A stretch of 64,000 nucleotides of DNA from Streptomyces sp. NBC_01216 (GTDB lineage: Bacteria; Actinomycetota; Actinomycetes; Streptomycetales; Streptomycetaceae), in the NCBI RefSeq assembly GCF_035994945.1, contig NZ_CP108677.1:4774001-4838000 (forward strand). Reading direction: 5' to 3'. The notes beneath the pieces were generated by a model that saw only the letters and a list, made by a program, of their open reading frames with translations, ran no database searches and was not told where the DNA came from. This document shows positions 43,950 to 53,219 of the stretch, in pieces (within the stretch, counting starts at the first letter, position 1; each line of letters begins with the position of its first letter). Both the position numbers and the translations under genes were made by a program.

Positions 43950-45209
43950 TCAGCCCGCGGTCCGCGAGACGCACACCGCGTCCCAGTCCGTCGCCAGGAC
44001 CGTCGCCGCGTGCGCCGCCGAGGCGAGCGTGATGTGGCGGTGCCAGCCGCGGAACGAGCGGCCCACGAAGTCCCGCAGGCCCGCCCCTTCCCCGACCTCG
44101 GTGAAGTCGCGCTCCACCCGACGGGTCAGCTTCGTCAGCCGCAGCAGCGAGCCGACCGTCGACCCCGGCACGTCGCTGATCCACGTCCGGGCCGGCGGCT
44201 GCCGCGGGTCGTCCCACTCGCCGAGCAGCATCAGCGGTCGCATCCGCTCTCCCGCGGGAGTCGGCAGCACCACCCGGACCGCCGTGGCCAGTGACGTCCG
44301 CGAGGCGCGGGTGCCGGCCGCGGAGTCCACCCAGCTCACCGGGCGGCGCAGACCCTTGAGCGACTCCAGGATGTGCTGGGCGGGCAACGGCCCGGCGCCG
44401 AATCCGGGCAGCGCCCGGTCCGCGATCGTCAGCCGGCACCCCGGGCCGATCCGGGCGACGACCGGCACCTCCGCCGCGGCCAGCCGGTTCAGCGCGGCCC
44501 GCCCCGCCCCGCCGCGGATGTCGAGCAGTACCGGCTTGCGCGTGACGCCCTGCCAGCGGGCGGTGTCCAGGGCCGCCGCGACCGCGCACTCCTCCTGCGT
44601 CTCCTGACGTGCCTCCTCCGGTACTTCCGCCCGGTCCCGCCGCGTCCGGTCCTGCACCCAGGGATCGGGCAGGAAGAGGCGCCAGTTGACCGGCACGCTC
44701 AGCTCCTCGGCGGCGAACCACACGCCGAACGCCCGCTGGCCGCGGAAGACCTGCCCCCGCTCGGGGTCGAAGCGCCGGTCGACGCCCACCGAGTGCTGCC
44801 CGGCCTTCGGTATCGGCATCGGCCGCACCACCCATGCCTGCGGGCAGCTGACCTGCTCCAGGAATCCGGCGAGCGCCGACCGCATCGGCCGCCAGTCCCA
44901 GGTGGAACTGGAGATGAAGTGGTGCAGGCTCTGCTCGGCGGCGGCCCCGCCGATGTGCGCGGCGATGTTGCGGATCGACTTGCGGCCCTGCGCGGTCAGC
45001 AGGCCGTGGAGGTACTGCGCGGCCTTCATCCGCTGGTCGCGGCGAGGGAATCCGGAGAAGAGCGTGGCGCACAGCTCGTCGTAGACGTCGTGGACGTCGT
45101 CGGACACCGTGCCGAGGTACGGCGCGCAGTGCGGTCCGTGCCCGGTGTGCCGCTGTGCCCCCGATGAGTTCGGAACGGGTCTGGGTGTGGTTGCGACGGT
45201 TGGACTCAC
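43950..45209 (-). CDS. Transposase-derived protein (IS701/DDE_5-like), catalytic Asp lost
   Basis: This is a 419-residue protein with the fold of IS701-type transposases: [28 protein letters not shown] at the start, [29 protein letters not shown] and [25 protein letters not shown] at the end. In active members the first catalytic Asp sits in a DDTGFPKKG motif. Here the segment reads RPMPIPKAG, so that Asp is gone. No inverted repeats flank it, and it has its own ribosome site (aggag before GTG 45209). This pattern suggests an exapted or dead transposase with an unknown host role. Confidence 0.8.
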   Translation of the reverse strand: MSPTVATTPRPVPNSSGAQRHTGHGPHCAPYLGTVSDDVHDVYDELCATLFSGFPRRDQRMKAAQYLHGLLTAQGRKSIRNIAAHIGGAAAEQSLHHFISSSTWDWRPMRSALAGFLEQVSCPQAWVVRPMPIPKAGQHSVGVDRRFDPERGQVFRGQRAFGVWFAAEELSVPVNWRLFLPDPWVQDRTRRDRAEVPEEARQETQEECAVAAALDTARWQGVTRKPVLLDIRGGAGRAALNRLAAAEVPVVARIGPGCRLTIADRALPGFGAGPLPAQHILESLKGLRRPVSWVDSAAGTRASRTSLATAVRVVLPTPAGERMRPLMLLGEWDDPRQPPARTWISDVPGSTVGSLLRLTKLTRRVERDFTEVGEGAGLRDFVGRSFRGWHRHITLASAAHAATVLATDWDAVCVSRTAG

Positions 45210-45703
45210 GACACTCCTGCCTACGGTTTCGCAGCTCCCTCCAGCTGCCCCTCCACGGTCGCGCCTCAGCGGCCCCAGGACGAGGTGGACCCGGCACCGG
45301 TCTGGGCGCCCCGATGGTGGCCGGACCACCGGTGGGGCCTCCTTCGTCCCGCGCCACAGGCCGGGTGGGGGCCCGGCAGGGGGCGGAAGTGTGACCCGAC
45401 CACCAGGCGTCGGGAACCGGCCACCCGCGAGTCGCCCACTCTTCTCGAAGCCGTGGGAGGGAGCTGACACACTCGGTGCGCCCCCTTTGACCGGGCCGCG
45501 GGCCGGGCCGACCATCGCAGGACGAGGCGGCACGGGCCGGCCCTGGTTAATGCCCCAGGCCAGAGGCCGTGCCTGGCCGCCTCGCTTCGCGTCCACAAGG
45601 TGCCGTCCCCCGCCCACGAACGACCCCGCGGGCGGGGCGGGAAGCGGCCCGCCCGCGCCGGCCCGCGCGGCCCCGTCCACGGCCGCGGTATTAGCCTGGG
45701 GAG
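45210..45703. other. Divergent intergenic region, no gene seen
   Basis: This 494-base GC-rich region lies between the transposase-derived gene and the fluC operon. I see no fluoride riboswitch consensus (GGCGAUGG-type start) or other gene. Promoters for both sides should lie here. Confidence 0.4.
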
Positions 45704-46114
45704 ATGGGACGTCGCGGGCAGCTTCCGTTCGTCGGGGTCGTCGCCGCGGGCGGAGCCCTCGGCGCCGCCGCCCGTTACGGAGCCATGCTGGCCTGGCCCA
45801 CCCCGTCCGGGGCCTTCCCCTGGACCACGTTCACCGTGAACGCGGTCGGCTGCGCGGCGATCGGAGCGCTCGTCGTCCTGGTCACCGAGACCGGCACCAC
45901 GGCCCACCCGCTCGTCCGGCCCTTCCTCGGCACCGGCGTCCTCGGCGGCTTCACGACCTTCTCCGCGTACGCCCTGGACACCCAGCGCCTGCTGAGCGCC
46001 GGGGAGACGGCCCGGGGCCTGGCGTACCTGGCGGCGACGGTCCCGGCGACACTGGCCGCGGTCTGGGCCGCGACCGCGGCCACCCGTGGAGCACTGGCGA
46101 GGAGAGCGGCATGA
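45704..46114 (+). CDS. fluC: Fluoride channel FluC/CrcB, first copy
   Basis: This is a 136-residue four-helix fluoride channel subunit. Features are [16 protein letters not shown], the pore motif [18 protein letters not shown] and the phenylalanine-box loop [18 protein letters not shown]. Such channels work as antiparallel dimers and expel fluoride. In actinobacteria two divergent copies often form heterodimers. ATG 45704 follows ggggag; its stop overlaps the next start (ATGA). Confidence 0.93.
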   Translation: MGRRGQLPFVGVVAAGGALGAAARYGAMLAWPTPSGAFPWTTFTVNAVGCAAIGALVVLVTETGTTAHPLVRPFLGTGVLGGFTTFSAYALDTQRLLSAGETARGLAYLAATVPATLAAVWAATAATRGALARRAA

Positions 46115-46458
46115 CGCGACTGGCGGGCGAGGCCCTGCGGGTGACCATCCTGGTGGGTGAGAGCGACACCTGGCACCACCGGCCGCTCTACTCCGAGATC
46201 GTGCACCGCGCGCACGCGGCCGGACTCGCCGGAGCGTCCGTCTTCCGTGGCGTCGAGGGCTTTGGCGCGTCCTCGCTGATCCACACTTCCCGTCTCCTCT
46301 CACTCAGCGAGGACCTGCCGGTCGCGATCCTCATCGTCGACACCGAGCAGCGGGTACGGGCCTTCCTGCCGGAGCTGGACGAACTCGTGACCGAGGGGCT
46401 GGTCATCCTCGACGCCTGCGAGGTCATCCGCTACGCCGGCCGGGAGCGCACTTCTTGA
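46111..46458 (+). CDS. DUF190 domain protein of the fluoride-channel operon
   Basis: This 115-residue soluble DUF190 protein shows [43 protein letters not shown] and [24 protein letters not shown]. This PII-like ferredoxin-fold family is frequently encoded beside crcB, where a regulatory role on the channel has been suggested (inference). Its start and stop both overlap the flanking fluC genes (ATGA and TTGA), so the three are translated together. Confidence 0.88.
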   Translation: MTRLAGEALRVTILVGESDTWHHRPLYSEIVHRAHAAGLAGASVFRGVEGFGASSLIHTSRLLSLSEDLPVAILIVDTEQRVRAFLPELDELVTEGLVILDACEVIRYAGRERTS

Positions 46459-46808
46459 ACTGGCTCCTCGTCATGGCCGGCGCGGCCGTCGGCGCGCCCC
46501 TGCGCTATCTGACGGACCGTGCCGTTCAGTCGCGCCACGACTCCGTCTTTCCCTGGGGCACGTTCACGGTGAACATCGCCGGCTCCCTCGCCCTCGGCCT
46601 CCTCACCGGCGTGTCCGCCACACACCCGCAGCTGCTGCTCGGCACCGGCCTGTGCGGGGCGCTGACGACGTACTCGACCTTCTCCTACGAGACGCTGAAG
46701 CTCTACGAGAGCGGGGCGCGCGGGTACGCGGCGGCCAACGTCGCGGGGACCGTCACGGCCGGCCTCGGCGCCGTCTGGCTCGGAGTCGAGGTGGCGGGTC
46801 TGCTGTGA
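46455..46808 (+). CDS. fluC: Fluoride channel FluC/CrcB, second copy
   Basis: This is a 117-residue fluoride channel subunit with four helices: [59 protein letters not shown] and [20 protein letters not shown]. It starts at TTG 46455, overlapping the DUF190 stop by four bases, a rare start that is sensible only by coupling. It probably forms a heterodimer with the first copy in opposite membrane orientation. Confidence 0.92.
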   Translation: MNWLLVMAGAAVGAPLRYLTDRAVQSRHDSVFPWGTFTVNIAGSLALGLLTGVSATHPQLLLGTGLCGALTTYSTFSYETLKLYESGARGYAAANVAGTVTAGLGAVWLGVEVAGLL

Positions 46809-46987
46809 AGGCTCCGCCCGGGGCCGTTCGGTGACAGTCCGCTCCCCACGATCTCCCGAGAGAGCCGTCCGCCGCCACGGCACGGCCTGGCACGGCCTGG
46901 CACGGCACGGTCTGGCGGGCGGCGCGGGGAGCCACCGGGCTTCGCCCTCGCGGGGCGGACCGGACACCCGGCGGGCGGAGCGCGTGC

Positions 46988-49006
46988 TCAGAGCGTCACG
47001 AGTGTCGTCTCCGTCGCCTTCACCCCGGCCCACACGGGGGTGCCCTCGGCGAGGCCCAGCTCGGCCGCGGCCTGCGGGGTGATCTCCGCGACGAGGTCGG
47101 GCGTCTCCTCCGAGGTCACCAGGACGCGCAGCCGGCTGCCGCTGGCGGTGATCTCCCGCACCGTGCCGTGCCAGACGTTGCGGGGACTGCCACCGGGCTT
47201 CTCGCGGTGGAGCGAGACGGCCTCGGGAGCGATGACCGCGAGGGCGTCCGTGCCCGGCGGCAGCGGGTCGGCGGTGACGAGCCTGCCACCGCCCGCCAAG
47301 GCCAGACCCTCGGCGGTGGCGGTGCCCGGCCAGGCGTTGCGGCCCAGCATGCGGGCCACCCACGGGGAGCGCGGATGGCGGCTGACCTCGGCCGGCGAGG
47401 CGTCCTGCAGGGCGCGCCCCTCGTCGAGGACGAGGACGCGGTCGGCGAGGGAGACGGCCTCGACGGGGTCGTGCGTGACGATCAGACAGACACCGCCGAA
47501 ACCCCCGAGGTGGCCGCGCAGGGTGTGACGCACCTGCGCGCGGGTGGTCTGGTCGAGCGCGGCGAGCGGCTCGTCGAGGACGAGCAGCCGGGGACGCGCC
47601 GCCAGCGCGCGGGCCAGCGCGACGCGCTGGGCCTGCCCGCCGGAGAGCTGGGTGGGGCGGCGGTGGGCGAGGTGACCGACACCGAGCCGGTCGAGCCACG
47701 CCTGCGCGGTCCGGCGGGCCTCGCCGCGGCGGACGCCCCGTGCCCGCAGCCCGTACGCGGTGTTCGCCAGCGCGGTCAGATGCGGGAAGAGCGCCCCGTC
47801 CTGCGGAACCCAGGCCACACGACGGCGGTGCGGGGGCAGGCCGGTGACGTCCACGTCGCCGAGCCGGAGGAGGGCGTGGGCCCGCGGGGTGAGGCCGAGC
47901 AGGGCGCGCAGCAGCGTCGTCTTGCCGGCGCCGTTCGGGCCGACGACGGCGATGGTGGTGCCCGGCTCGGCGTCCAGGGTGAGTCGCGTGAAACCGGTGA
48001 CCTCGGCGTGCAGCGGCCAGCGTGCCTCGGACGCGGCCGGCTCCGGCCGCCCGCCGTGCGCTTCCCCGCCCCCCTCATACGGACCGGGCGAGGCGGGGCC
48101 CCGGGAGGGGGTGGCGCCCGGTGAGTGGACGGGGCCCGGGGGAGCGAGGGGGTCCGTGGCCCCCGTGTCGGCCGGGGTCGCCGGACGGCGCGCGCCCCCG
48201 GCCGGGGTGCCCGTCCAGCGGCCGCGCAGCGCCACGAGCACGGCCATGGCGATGGCCAGCAGCAGCAGGGAGACGGACGTGGCCGCCTCCGGCTCCTCCT
48301 GGAGCAGCAGGTAGACCTGGAGTGGCAGCGTCTGGGTGGTGCCGGGCAGATTGCCCGCGAAGGTGATCGTGGCGCCGAACTCGCCCAGGGCGCGGGCCCA
48401 GGTCAGTGCCGCGCCCGCGAACAGGCCGGGCGCGACCATCGGCAGCGTGACGGTGAGGAAGACGCGGACCGGGGAGGCGCCGAGCGAGGCCGCCGTCTCC
48501 TCGTAGCGGGGACTCAGCCCGCCGAGCGCGCCTTCGAGGCTGATGACGAGGAAGGGCATCGCCACGAAGGTCGCCGCGAGCACAGCGCCGGAGGTGTGGA
48601 ACGGCAGCGTGATACCGAAGGTGGACTCCAGCCAGGGGCCGAGCAGCCCGCGCCGGCCGAACGCCAGGAGCAGCGCCACGCCGCCGACGGTCGGCGGCAG
48701 CACCATCGGCAGGAGGACGAGAGCGCGGACGACCGTCTTGCCCGGGAAGGGCACCCGGGCGAGCAGCCAGGCCAGCGGCACGCCCAGCAGCAGCGACAGG
48801 CCGAGTGCCCAGAACGAGACCAGCAGGGACAGGCGCAGCGCCCGTGTCGTCCCCGGCGCGCCGAGATGAGTGGCCAGTTCGCCCCACGAGGTCCGTACGA
48901 GGACGCCGATCAGGGGGAGCAGCAGGAGGGCCACGCCCACGAAGGCCGGGATCGCCAGGATCAGGGGCGCACGGGTGCCGGGGGCGCGAACGCCTGCTCG
49001 TTTCAT
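46988..49006 (-). CDS. Fused molybdate ABC transporter ModB-ModC
   Basis: This 672-residue single chain combines the permease and ATPase of a molybdate importer. Residues 1-255 are ModB (five or six helices, with the EAA-type loop AASLGASPVRVFLTVTLPMVAPGL). A Pro/Gly-rich linker (about 270-320) leads to ModC: Walker A GPNGAGKTT, signature LSGGQAQRVALARAL, Walker B LLVLDEPLAALD, and a C-terminal TOBE/Mop domain (WHGTVREITASGSRLRVLV, ITPQAAAELGLAEGTPVWAGVKATET). ATG 49006 follows aggga. It lies 104 bases after modA. The fusion is unusual compared with E. coli, where the two are separate. Confidence 0.9.
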   Translation of the reverse strand: MKRAGVRAPGTRAPLILAIPAFVGVALLLLPLIGVLVRTSWGELATHLGAPGTTRALRLSLLVSFWALGLSLLLGVPLAWLLARVPFPGKTVVRALVLLPMVLPPTVGGVALLLAFGRRGLLGPWLESTFGITLPFHTSGAVLAATFVAMPFLVISLEGALGGLSPRYEETAASLGASPVRVFLTVTLPMVAPGLFAGAALTWARALGEFGATITFAGNLPGTTQTLPLQVYLLLQEEPEAATSVSLLLLAIAMAVLVALRGRWTGTPAGGARRPATPADTGATDPLAPPGPVHSPGATPSRGPASPGPYEGGGEAHGGRPEPAASEARWPLHAEVTGFTRLTLDAEPGTTIAVVGPNGAGKTTLLRALLGLTPRAHALLRLGDVDVTGLPPHRRRVAWVPQDGALFPHLTALANTAYGLRARGVRRGEARRTAQAWLDRLGVGHLAHRRPTQLSGGQAQRVALARALAARPRLLVLDEPLAALDQTTRAQVRHTLRGHLGGFGGVCLIVTHDPVEAVSLADRVLVLDEGRALQDASPAEVSRHPRSPWVARMLGRNAWPGTATAEGLALAGGGRLVTADPLPPGTDALAVIAPEAVSLHREKPGGSPRNVWHGTVREITASGSRLRVLVTSEETPDLVAEITPQAAAELGLAEGTPVWAGVKATETTLVTL

Positions 49007-49110
49007 GGGTGTTCCCTGCGGAGTTCCGGGAGGAGGAAGCGTGGGGGGCGGTCCGTCGCTCGGGACAGGCGTCCCCGCGGTGTCCGTCGCCGCACCGGCG
49101 ACGGGCCGGG

Positions 49111-49914
49111 CTACGGCTGCTGGAAGCCGGCGTCCCGCAGGATCTTCTGCGCCTGCGGCGATGACAACCAGGCCACGAAGTCGGCCGCCGCCTCGGCGTT
49201 CCGGGACTGTTTGAGCGTAGCGGCCGGGTAGGCGGTGACGGCGTTCTGCGCGTCCGGGATCTCCACGGCGTCGACCTTGTCGGCGGCCGTGACGGCGTCC
49301 GTCCGGTAGACGAGGCCGGCGTCGGCCTCGCCGAGTGCCACCTTGCTGAGCACCGCGCGGACGTTCGGCTCCTGGGAGACCGGCTTCACCGTGATACGCC
49401 GGGCGTCGAGGATCTTCTCGCCGTACTTGCCGACAGGGACCTCGGGCGCGGCGAGGACGACCTTCAGCTTCGGGTCGGCGAGGTCCGTCAGCGCGTCGAC
49501 CCGGTGCGGGTTGCCCTCGCCCGTCGCGATGACGAGCCGGTTCCTGGCGATGACGCTCGGAGTGCCGGTGTCCGCGCTCACCTTGTCCATGGTCCGGGTG
49601 TCGGCGGTGACCAGCGCGTCCGCCGGGGCACCCTGCGCGACCTGTGCGGCGAGCTCCTGGGAGCCGGCGAACGAGAAGGTGACCGTGGTGCCGGGGCGCG
49701 CCTTCTCGTACGCGGCGCCCGCGGTCTCGAACACGTCGGTCAGCGACGCGGCGGCGAGCACGGTCAGCCGGACCGAGGGCTCCCCGCCCGCCGACGCCTG
49801 GCCGCCGGTGTCCTTCGCGACGTCGTCGCCGCAGCCGGCGAGCGGTACGACCAGCGCCGCGGTCACGATGGCGATGGCACGGCGGCCGGTGAGGGTGCGT
49901 CGCGTGAGGGACAT
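49111..49914 (-). CDS. modA: Molybdate-binding lipoprotein ModA
   Basis: This 267-residue substrate-binding lipoprotein has a lipobox LAGC (Cys about residue 28) after a basic, hydrophobic leader, then LTVLAAASLTDVFETAGAAYEKARPG, VTFSFAGSQELAAQVAQGAPADALVTAD, and VLSKVALGEADAGLVYRTDA, the classic ModA signatures. It captures molybdate or tungstate and passes it to the fused ModB-ModC next door. ATG 49914 follows aaggag. Confidence 0.94.
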   Translation of the reverse strand: MSLTRRTLTGRRAIAIVTAALVVPLAGCGDDVAKDTGGQASAGGEPSVRLTVLAAASLTDVFETAGAAYEKARPGTTVTFSFAGSQELAAQVAQGAPADALVTADTRTMDKVSADTGTPSVIARNRLVIATGEGNPHRVDALTDLADPKLKVVLAAPEVPVGKYGEKILDARRITVKPVSQEPNVRAVLSKVALGEADAGLVYRTDAVTAADKVDAVEIPDAQNAVTAYPAATLKQSRNAEAAADFVAWLSSPQAQKILRDAGFQQP

Positions 49915-50017
49915 GAGGGTCGGACTCCTTGGAGGACACGGCCGGCGGGACGCCGTCCGTCGCGGATGGTGTAGAGCCGCGTCGGTGACGGGCGCCGCCG
50001 CTCGTGGTGCTGAGAAG

Positions 50018-50407
50018 TCAGGCGCGGTCGATGTGCACGCTGGTCGACTTCACACGGGCGGTGGCCTGCATACCGACTTCGAGCCCGAGTTCCTCCACGG
50101 CCTCACGGGTGAGGAGCGAGACGAGACGGTGCGGCCCGGCCTGGATCTCGACCTGGGCCGCGACGTCGCCGAGCTTGATCGCGGTGACGATGCCCGGGAA
50201 GGCGTTGCGCGCCGAGGTGTAGGCCACCTCCTCGGTGCCGCTCTGCGCGATCTCCACCGAGAAGGCGGCCAGCGCCCGGCCGTCGATCAGGCGGCGCCCG
50301 GTCTCGTCGCGATGGGTGGCGACCCGGCCGGCGTCCGCCCAGCGCCGAGCGGTATCGGGACTGACGCCCAGCAGACGCGCCGCCTGGCCGATCGTGTAGG
50401 ACTGCAT
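50018..50407 (-). CDS. HTH-TOBE (Mop) molybdate-responsive regulator
   Basis: This 129-residue protein has an N-terminal MerR-like HTH (YTIGQAARLLGVSPDTARRWADAGRVATHRDETGRR) and a C-terminal TOBE/Mop molybdate-binding domain (NAFPGIVTAIKLGDVAAQVEIQAGPHRLVSLLTREAVEELGLEVGMQATARVKSTSVHI, seen as the strand pattern). It lies upstream of modA in the same direction with a 103-base gap and likely senses molybdate and controls the transporter, like a compact ModE. The start ATG 50407 is preferred; a GTG three codons earlier is possible. Confidence 0.85.
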   Translation of the reverse strand: MQSYTIGQAARLLGVSPDTARRWADAGRVATHRDETGRRLIDGRALAAFSVEIAQSGTEEVAYTSARNAFPGIVTAIKLGDVAAQVEIQAGPHRLVSLLTREAVEELGLEVGMQATARVKSTSVHIDRA

Positions 50408-50960
50408 GTGCGCCACCGTAGAGCTCTGAGCCTGGCATCTGCAATAAGTCTGTGGGACTCGCCGTCGCGTATGCGGACGGACCTGTAGGAACGGACGAGG
50501 GGACGGCGCCGGATGTTCCCGCACGGGGTTCCGGACCCGGTGCGACCCGCTGCCGGAGTCGCACCCGCGCGCGTACGACCCGCGCGGCCGGGTAGCCGGT
50601 CCATAGAGGGCGGACCCGTCCACGGCGCGGAGGAGACCGGAGCCGACCCGTCCACGGCACCACCACCGGGGCGGTGCGGACGCCCGGAAACCCCGGGAAC
50701 ACACCGTGCGAACACACCGTGCGCTGAGCCGGAAACCGGACGACACGCGGACCGGGAAACCGGACCGTACGGCATGTCCTTGCCGGTGCGGAGGGCGCCG
50801 CTGCCGGAACCTGGACCCAGGACCCGAAACACGAGGCCCGGGAACCGGGAAAGCCCGGCGACCGGCGGCACGCCGGGACCGCGCGCGCCGACCGCCGGAA
50901 CCGGCGCTCCCGGCCGCGGCCTCCGCTTCGGCGTGACCTGAGCGAGAAGGGGAATTCCCG
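50408..50960. other. Divergent intergenic region, no gene seen
   Basis: This 553-base region is rich in GGAACCGG/CCGGAAACCGG-like motifs, with a short tandem of acaccgtgcg at about 50701-50723. It looks like low-complexity GC sequence carrying the promoters of the TOBE regulator and the stress protein. I see no CRISPR or structured RNA. Confidence 0.4.
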
Positions 50961-51443
50961 ATGAACACCAGCGAGGACACCCGTCGAGTGGTCGTGGGCG
51001 TGGACGGCTCACCGGCGTCGCGCGAGGCGCTGCGATGGGCGCTGCGGCACGCGCGGCTGACCGGGGCGACCGTGACGGCGGTGGGGATCTACGACGTGCC
51101 CGGGGCGACGGCCTGGTCCGCGCCGGCCGTGGACGCCGCGTTCGACGAGGAACAGGCCCGTGAGGCCCTCACCGAGGAACTCGGCTCGGTACTCGCACCG
51201 GGCGACGACGTACCACCCGTCGAGCACCATCTGGTCCGGGGCAACCCGGCCAAGGTGCTGATCGAAGCTGCGGCCGGTGCCGAACTGCTCGTCGTCGGCA
51301 GTCGGGGACGGGGCGGCTTCGCCAGCCTGCTTCTCGGATCGGTCAGCCAGCAGTGCGCCATGCACGCGCCCTGCCCCGTGGTCATCGTGCGCTCGGAGAC
51401 CGCAGGTGACGCTCCGGGCTCGGAGAAGGCAGGCTCATCATGA
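50961..51443 (+). CDS. Universal stress protein (UspA family)
   Basis: This is a 160-residue single-domain universal stress protein: VVVGVDGSPASREALRWALRHARLTGA at the start and the ATP-binding loop VVGSRGRGGFASLLLGSVSQQCAMHAPCPVVIV (G-X2-G-X9-GS). Such ATP-binding proteins help cells during hypoxia, starvation or redox stress. ATG 50961 follows gagaagggg. The stop overlaps the next ATG. Confidence 0.9.
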   Translation: MNTSEDTRRVVVGVDGSPASREALRWALRHARLTGATVTAVGIYDVPGATAWSAPAVDAAFDEEQAREALTEELGSVLAPGDDVPPVEHHLVRGNPAKVLIEAAAGAELLVVGSRGRGGFASLLLGSVSQQCAMHAPCPVVIVRSETAGDAPGSEKAGSS

Positions 51444-51709
51444 ACGCGACGGCACCGTTCGTCCTCGTCTCGGACGGTCACCTCCTCTTTCCCGCCGACG
51501 AGGTGACCGGCCTCCTGCGGCACATAGCGGCGGACTGGCGCGAGGCCGTCGGCACACCTGACTCGGGACTCGACCCGGAGACCACCCTGGTCCTCGCCGG
51601 CACACTGGCGCAGCTCGCGGACAAGGTCGACGCGGAGTGCATCGGGCTCATGCCGGCCGGAGACGAACAGGCCGGCCGCAGCGACGAGCCCGGTTCGCCA
51701 CGGGGCTGA
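51440..51709 (+). CDS. Conserved small protein coupled to the stress protein
   Basis: This 89-residue protein shows VLVSDGHLLFPADEVTGLLRHIAADWREAV, ETTLVLAGTLAQLADKVDAECIGLM. It is mostly helical and acidic, with no membrane segment. It resembles a family of small Streptomyces proteins of unknown role (I recall a DUF, number uncertain). Its ATG overlaps the UspA stop (ATGA), so the two are co-translated and probably act together. Confidence 0.78.
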   Translation: MNATAPFVLVSDGHLLFPADEVTGLLRHIAADWREAVGTPDSGLDPETTLVLAGTLAQLADKVDAECIGLMPAGDEQAGRSDEPGSPRG

Positions 51710-52497
51710 GCGAGCCACTGGGCCGACGGAGCGGGGCGCCGGGGGAGGCGTTTCCCGGTCGGTCCCGCCACCGGGCGCCGGAACTCCGACGAGGAGCCGC
51801 ACAAGCGCGGGCTGATGGTGGACGGCATACGCCCCCTCGGGCGCCGGACGGTCCGGGTTCCGACAGGCGCACGGGGTCTTCGGCGGATTCGGCGCGAACT
51901 GCGGATCCTGTCGGGGCGGACAGGGCACCAGCGGCAGTGGGACGTCCAGCCGTGCGGCTTCGGAGAGGGAAGACCGGAAGATCCCCCGCGAGGACGCGAG
52001 TGTCGTGCAGCGCGTCATGAGCGCTGGTCCGCGGGACGCCGTAGTGAGCGGCCAGTGACGTCAGGCTCAGGTCGGCGGCGGGCGGTTCCTCACGCCGGTT
52101 CAGGGCCAGGGTGCACAGGCGCTGGGTGACGGGGAGACAGGGCCGGGCGCGGGCGAACTCATGGGCCAGGAAGTCGTAGTCGAACTGTGCGTTGTGGGCC
52201 ACCATGACGCGGTCCTGCAGGAGCGCTGCGATCCGTCCGGCTACTTGCTCGAAGGTCGGGGCGCCACTCAGCCGTTCCGCGGTCAGGCCGTGGACGGGCA
52301 TGGGGCCGGGGTCGCAGCCTGGGCAGCAGGGTGGAGTACTCGCCGGTCTGGATCCCGTCCGGTCCGAAGGTCAGCACCGCGATCGAGAGGCCGTGGTCAC
52401 GCCGCGCGATGAGGCCGGACGTCTCGACGTCGACCAGAGCCCGGTCGTTCGCGTAGTCGGGCAGGTGTGACACGTCGAGCGCGGCGGCGAAGGGCAT
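51648..52497 (-). pseudogene. Frameshifted DnaQ-like 3'-5' exonuclease
   Basis: This is a DEDDh exonuclease broken by a frameshift. The first frame (ATG 52497) has ALVDVETSGLIARRDHGLSIAVLTFGPDG and EYSTLL, then runs off into another frame near 52330. The expected continuation GCDPGPMPVHGLTAERLSG, then VMVAHNAQFDYDFLAHEFARA and the HDALHDTRVLAGDL end motif, is in the other frame and lasts to 51648. Joined, they make a normal enzyme of this type (Asp-Glu first motif, final His/Asp present). The cause is a two-base deletion or a sequencing error around GAGTACTCCACCCTGCTG. The C terminus beyond the motif is unrelated sequence and overlaps the previous gene's end. Confidence 0.72.
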
Positions 52498-52628
52498 GAC
52501 AGTAGGGATGATGCGGACACGATCCCGGCTTCAACCCGAATGCCGATTTGCCCCCCGCGGTCCTACCGAGAGACCGTCCCCAAACTCGGGGCCGTTTTCG
52601 GGTAGAACGGTCGGCGGAGACCGCCTCT

Positions 52629-52664
52629 GGCACAAAGACCCTCCCGAAGAAGAGTCCTTGTGCC
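52629..52664 (-). terminator. Terminator of the former tRNA gene
   Basis: ggcacaaagac and gtccttgtgcc pair over 11 bp with one mismatch around a 14-base loop. It starts directly downstream (minus strand) of the tRNA 3' fragment, as a tRNA terminator would. Confidence 0.65.
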
Positions 52665-52670
52665 GTGGAG

Positions 52671-52707
52671 CGCCCCCGGCAGGACTCGAACCTGCGGCCA
52701 AGTCCTC
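52671..52707 (-). other. tRNA 3' fragment (tRNA-Arg-like), probable attachment site
   Basis: Read on the minus strand, this is a tRNA from the variable loop to the acceptor end: aggacttggcc, the T-arm gcagg-ttcgagt-cctgc, then cgggggcg. The 5' half (D-arm, anticodon arm) is absent on either side. The sequence closely recalls the 3' end of Streptomyces tRNA-Arg. Integrases of integrative elements often use exactly this part as attB, leaving a 3' scar. The intact tRNA should lie at the other end of the element beyond the window. Confidence 0.7.
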
Positions 52708-52852
52708 AATGGCGGTCGTGTCCACAGGTATCCCAATGTAGCGCGATCAAGAGGAGTTTGACCGGCACTGGCCGGTGGCATACACGATGTGCCGATAGTT
52801 CCTCCGGGGCAAGCGGAGCCTCGGCGGGGGCCACTAGCAAAGGGGGGTGGTC

Positions 52853-53119
52853 ATGTCGGTCGATCCAGGCAGCATGACGCCAGACGAATACCAGGCGTTC
52901 AGCGACAAGACGCTCGCGGACGCGGAGGAGTTCTACGACCGCCAGGACGCCTTTCAGGCGCAGTCCGGCCCGTCCATGGACACGGACACCGCCGCGGGCA
53001 CCGATTTCCCGACGGCCGACCACGACGACTCCGACGAGTCCAACTCCACCGCCTACGACCCGTCCAACGACGTCGACGACACGGACGACATGGACGACAT
53101 GGACGACGACCTCTTCTGA
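52853..53119 (+). CDS. Small very acidic protein, unknown function
   Basis: This 88-residue protein has an ordered N terminus (MTPDEYQAFSDKTLADAEEFYDRQDAFQAQ) and an extremely acidic tail (DDSDESN, NDVDDTDDMDDMDDDLF). There is no membrane segment. aggggggtgg precedes ATG 52853. It is the first gene inside the predicted element; similar acidic proteins can act as DNA mimics or regulators, but nothing in the sequence proves that. Confidence 0.6.
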   Translation: MSVDPGSMTPDEYQAFSDKTLADAEEFYDRQDAFQAQSGPSMDTDTAAGTDFPTADHDDSDESNSTAYDPSNDVDDTDDMDDMDDDLF

Positions 53120-53219
53120 GGTCCGGGGCTTCACCACTTTCCCACTCACCGCGTGCCGCAGGCCCTGCCGGGCTTGGTGCTGCCCGCACGGCTGCGGCAA
53201 TGGCAAGGACTGGAGTCTC

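Noticed and set aside
45600..45703. Fluoride riboswitch upstream of the fluC operon
   Set aside because: No GGCGAUGG-type start or the pseudoknot pattern is visible. The sequence is plain GC-rich leader.
50701..50723. Short tandem repeat suggesting a CRISPR or operator array
   Set aside because: Only two copies of about 10 bases, surrounded by generally repetitive GC text.
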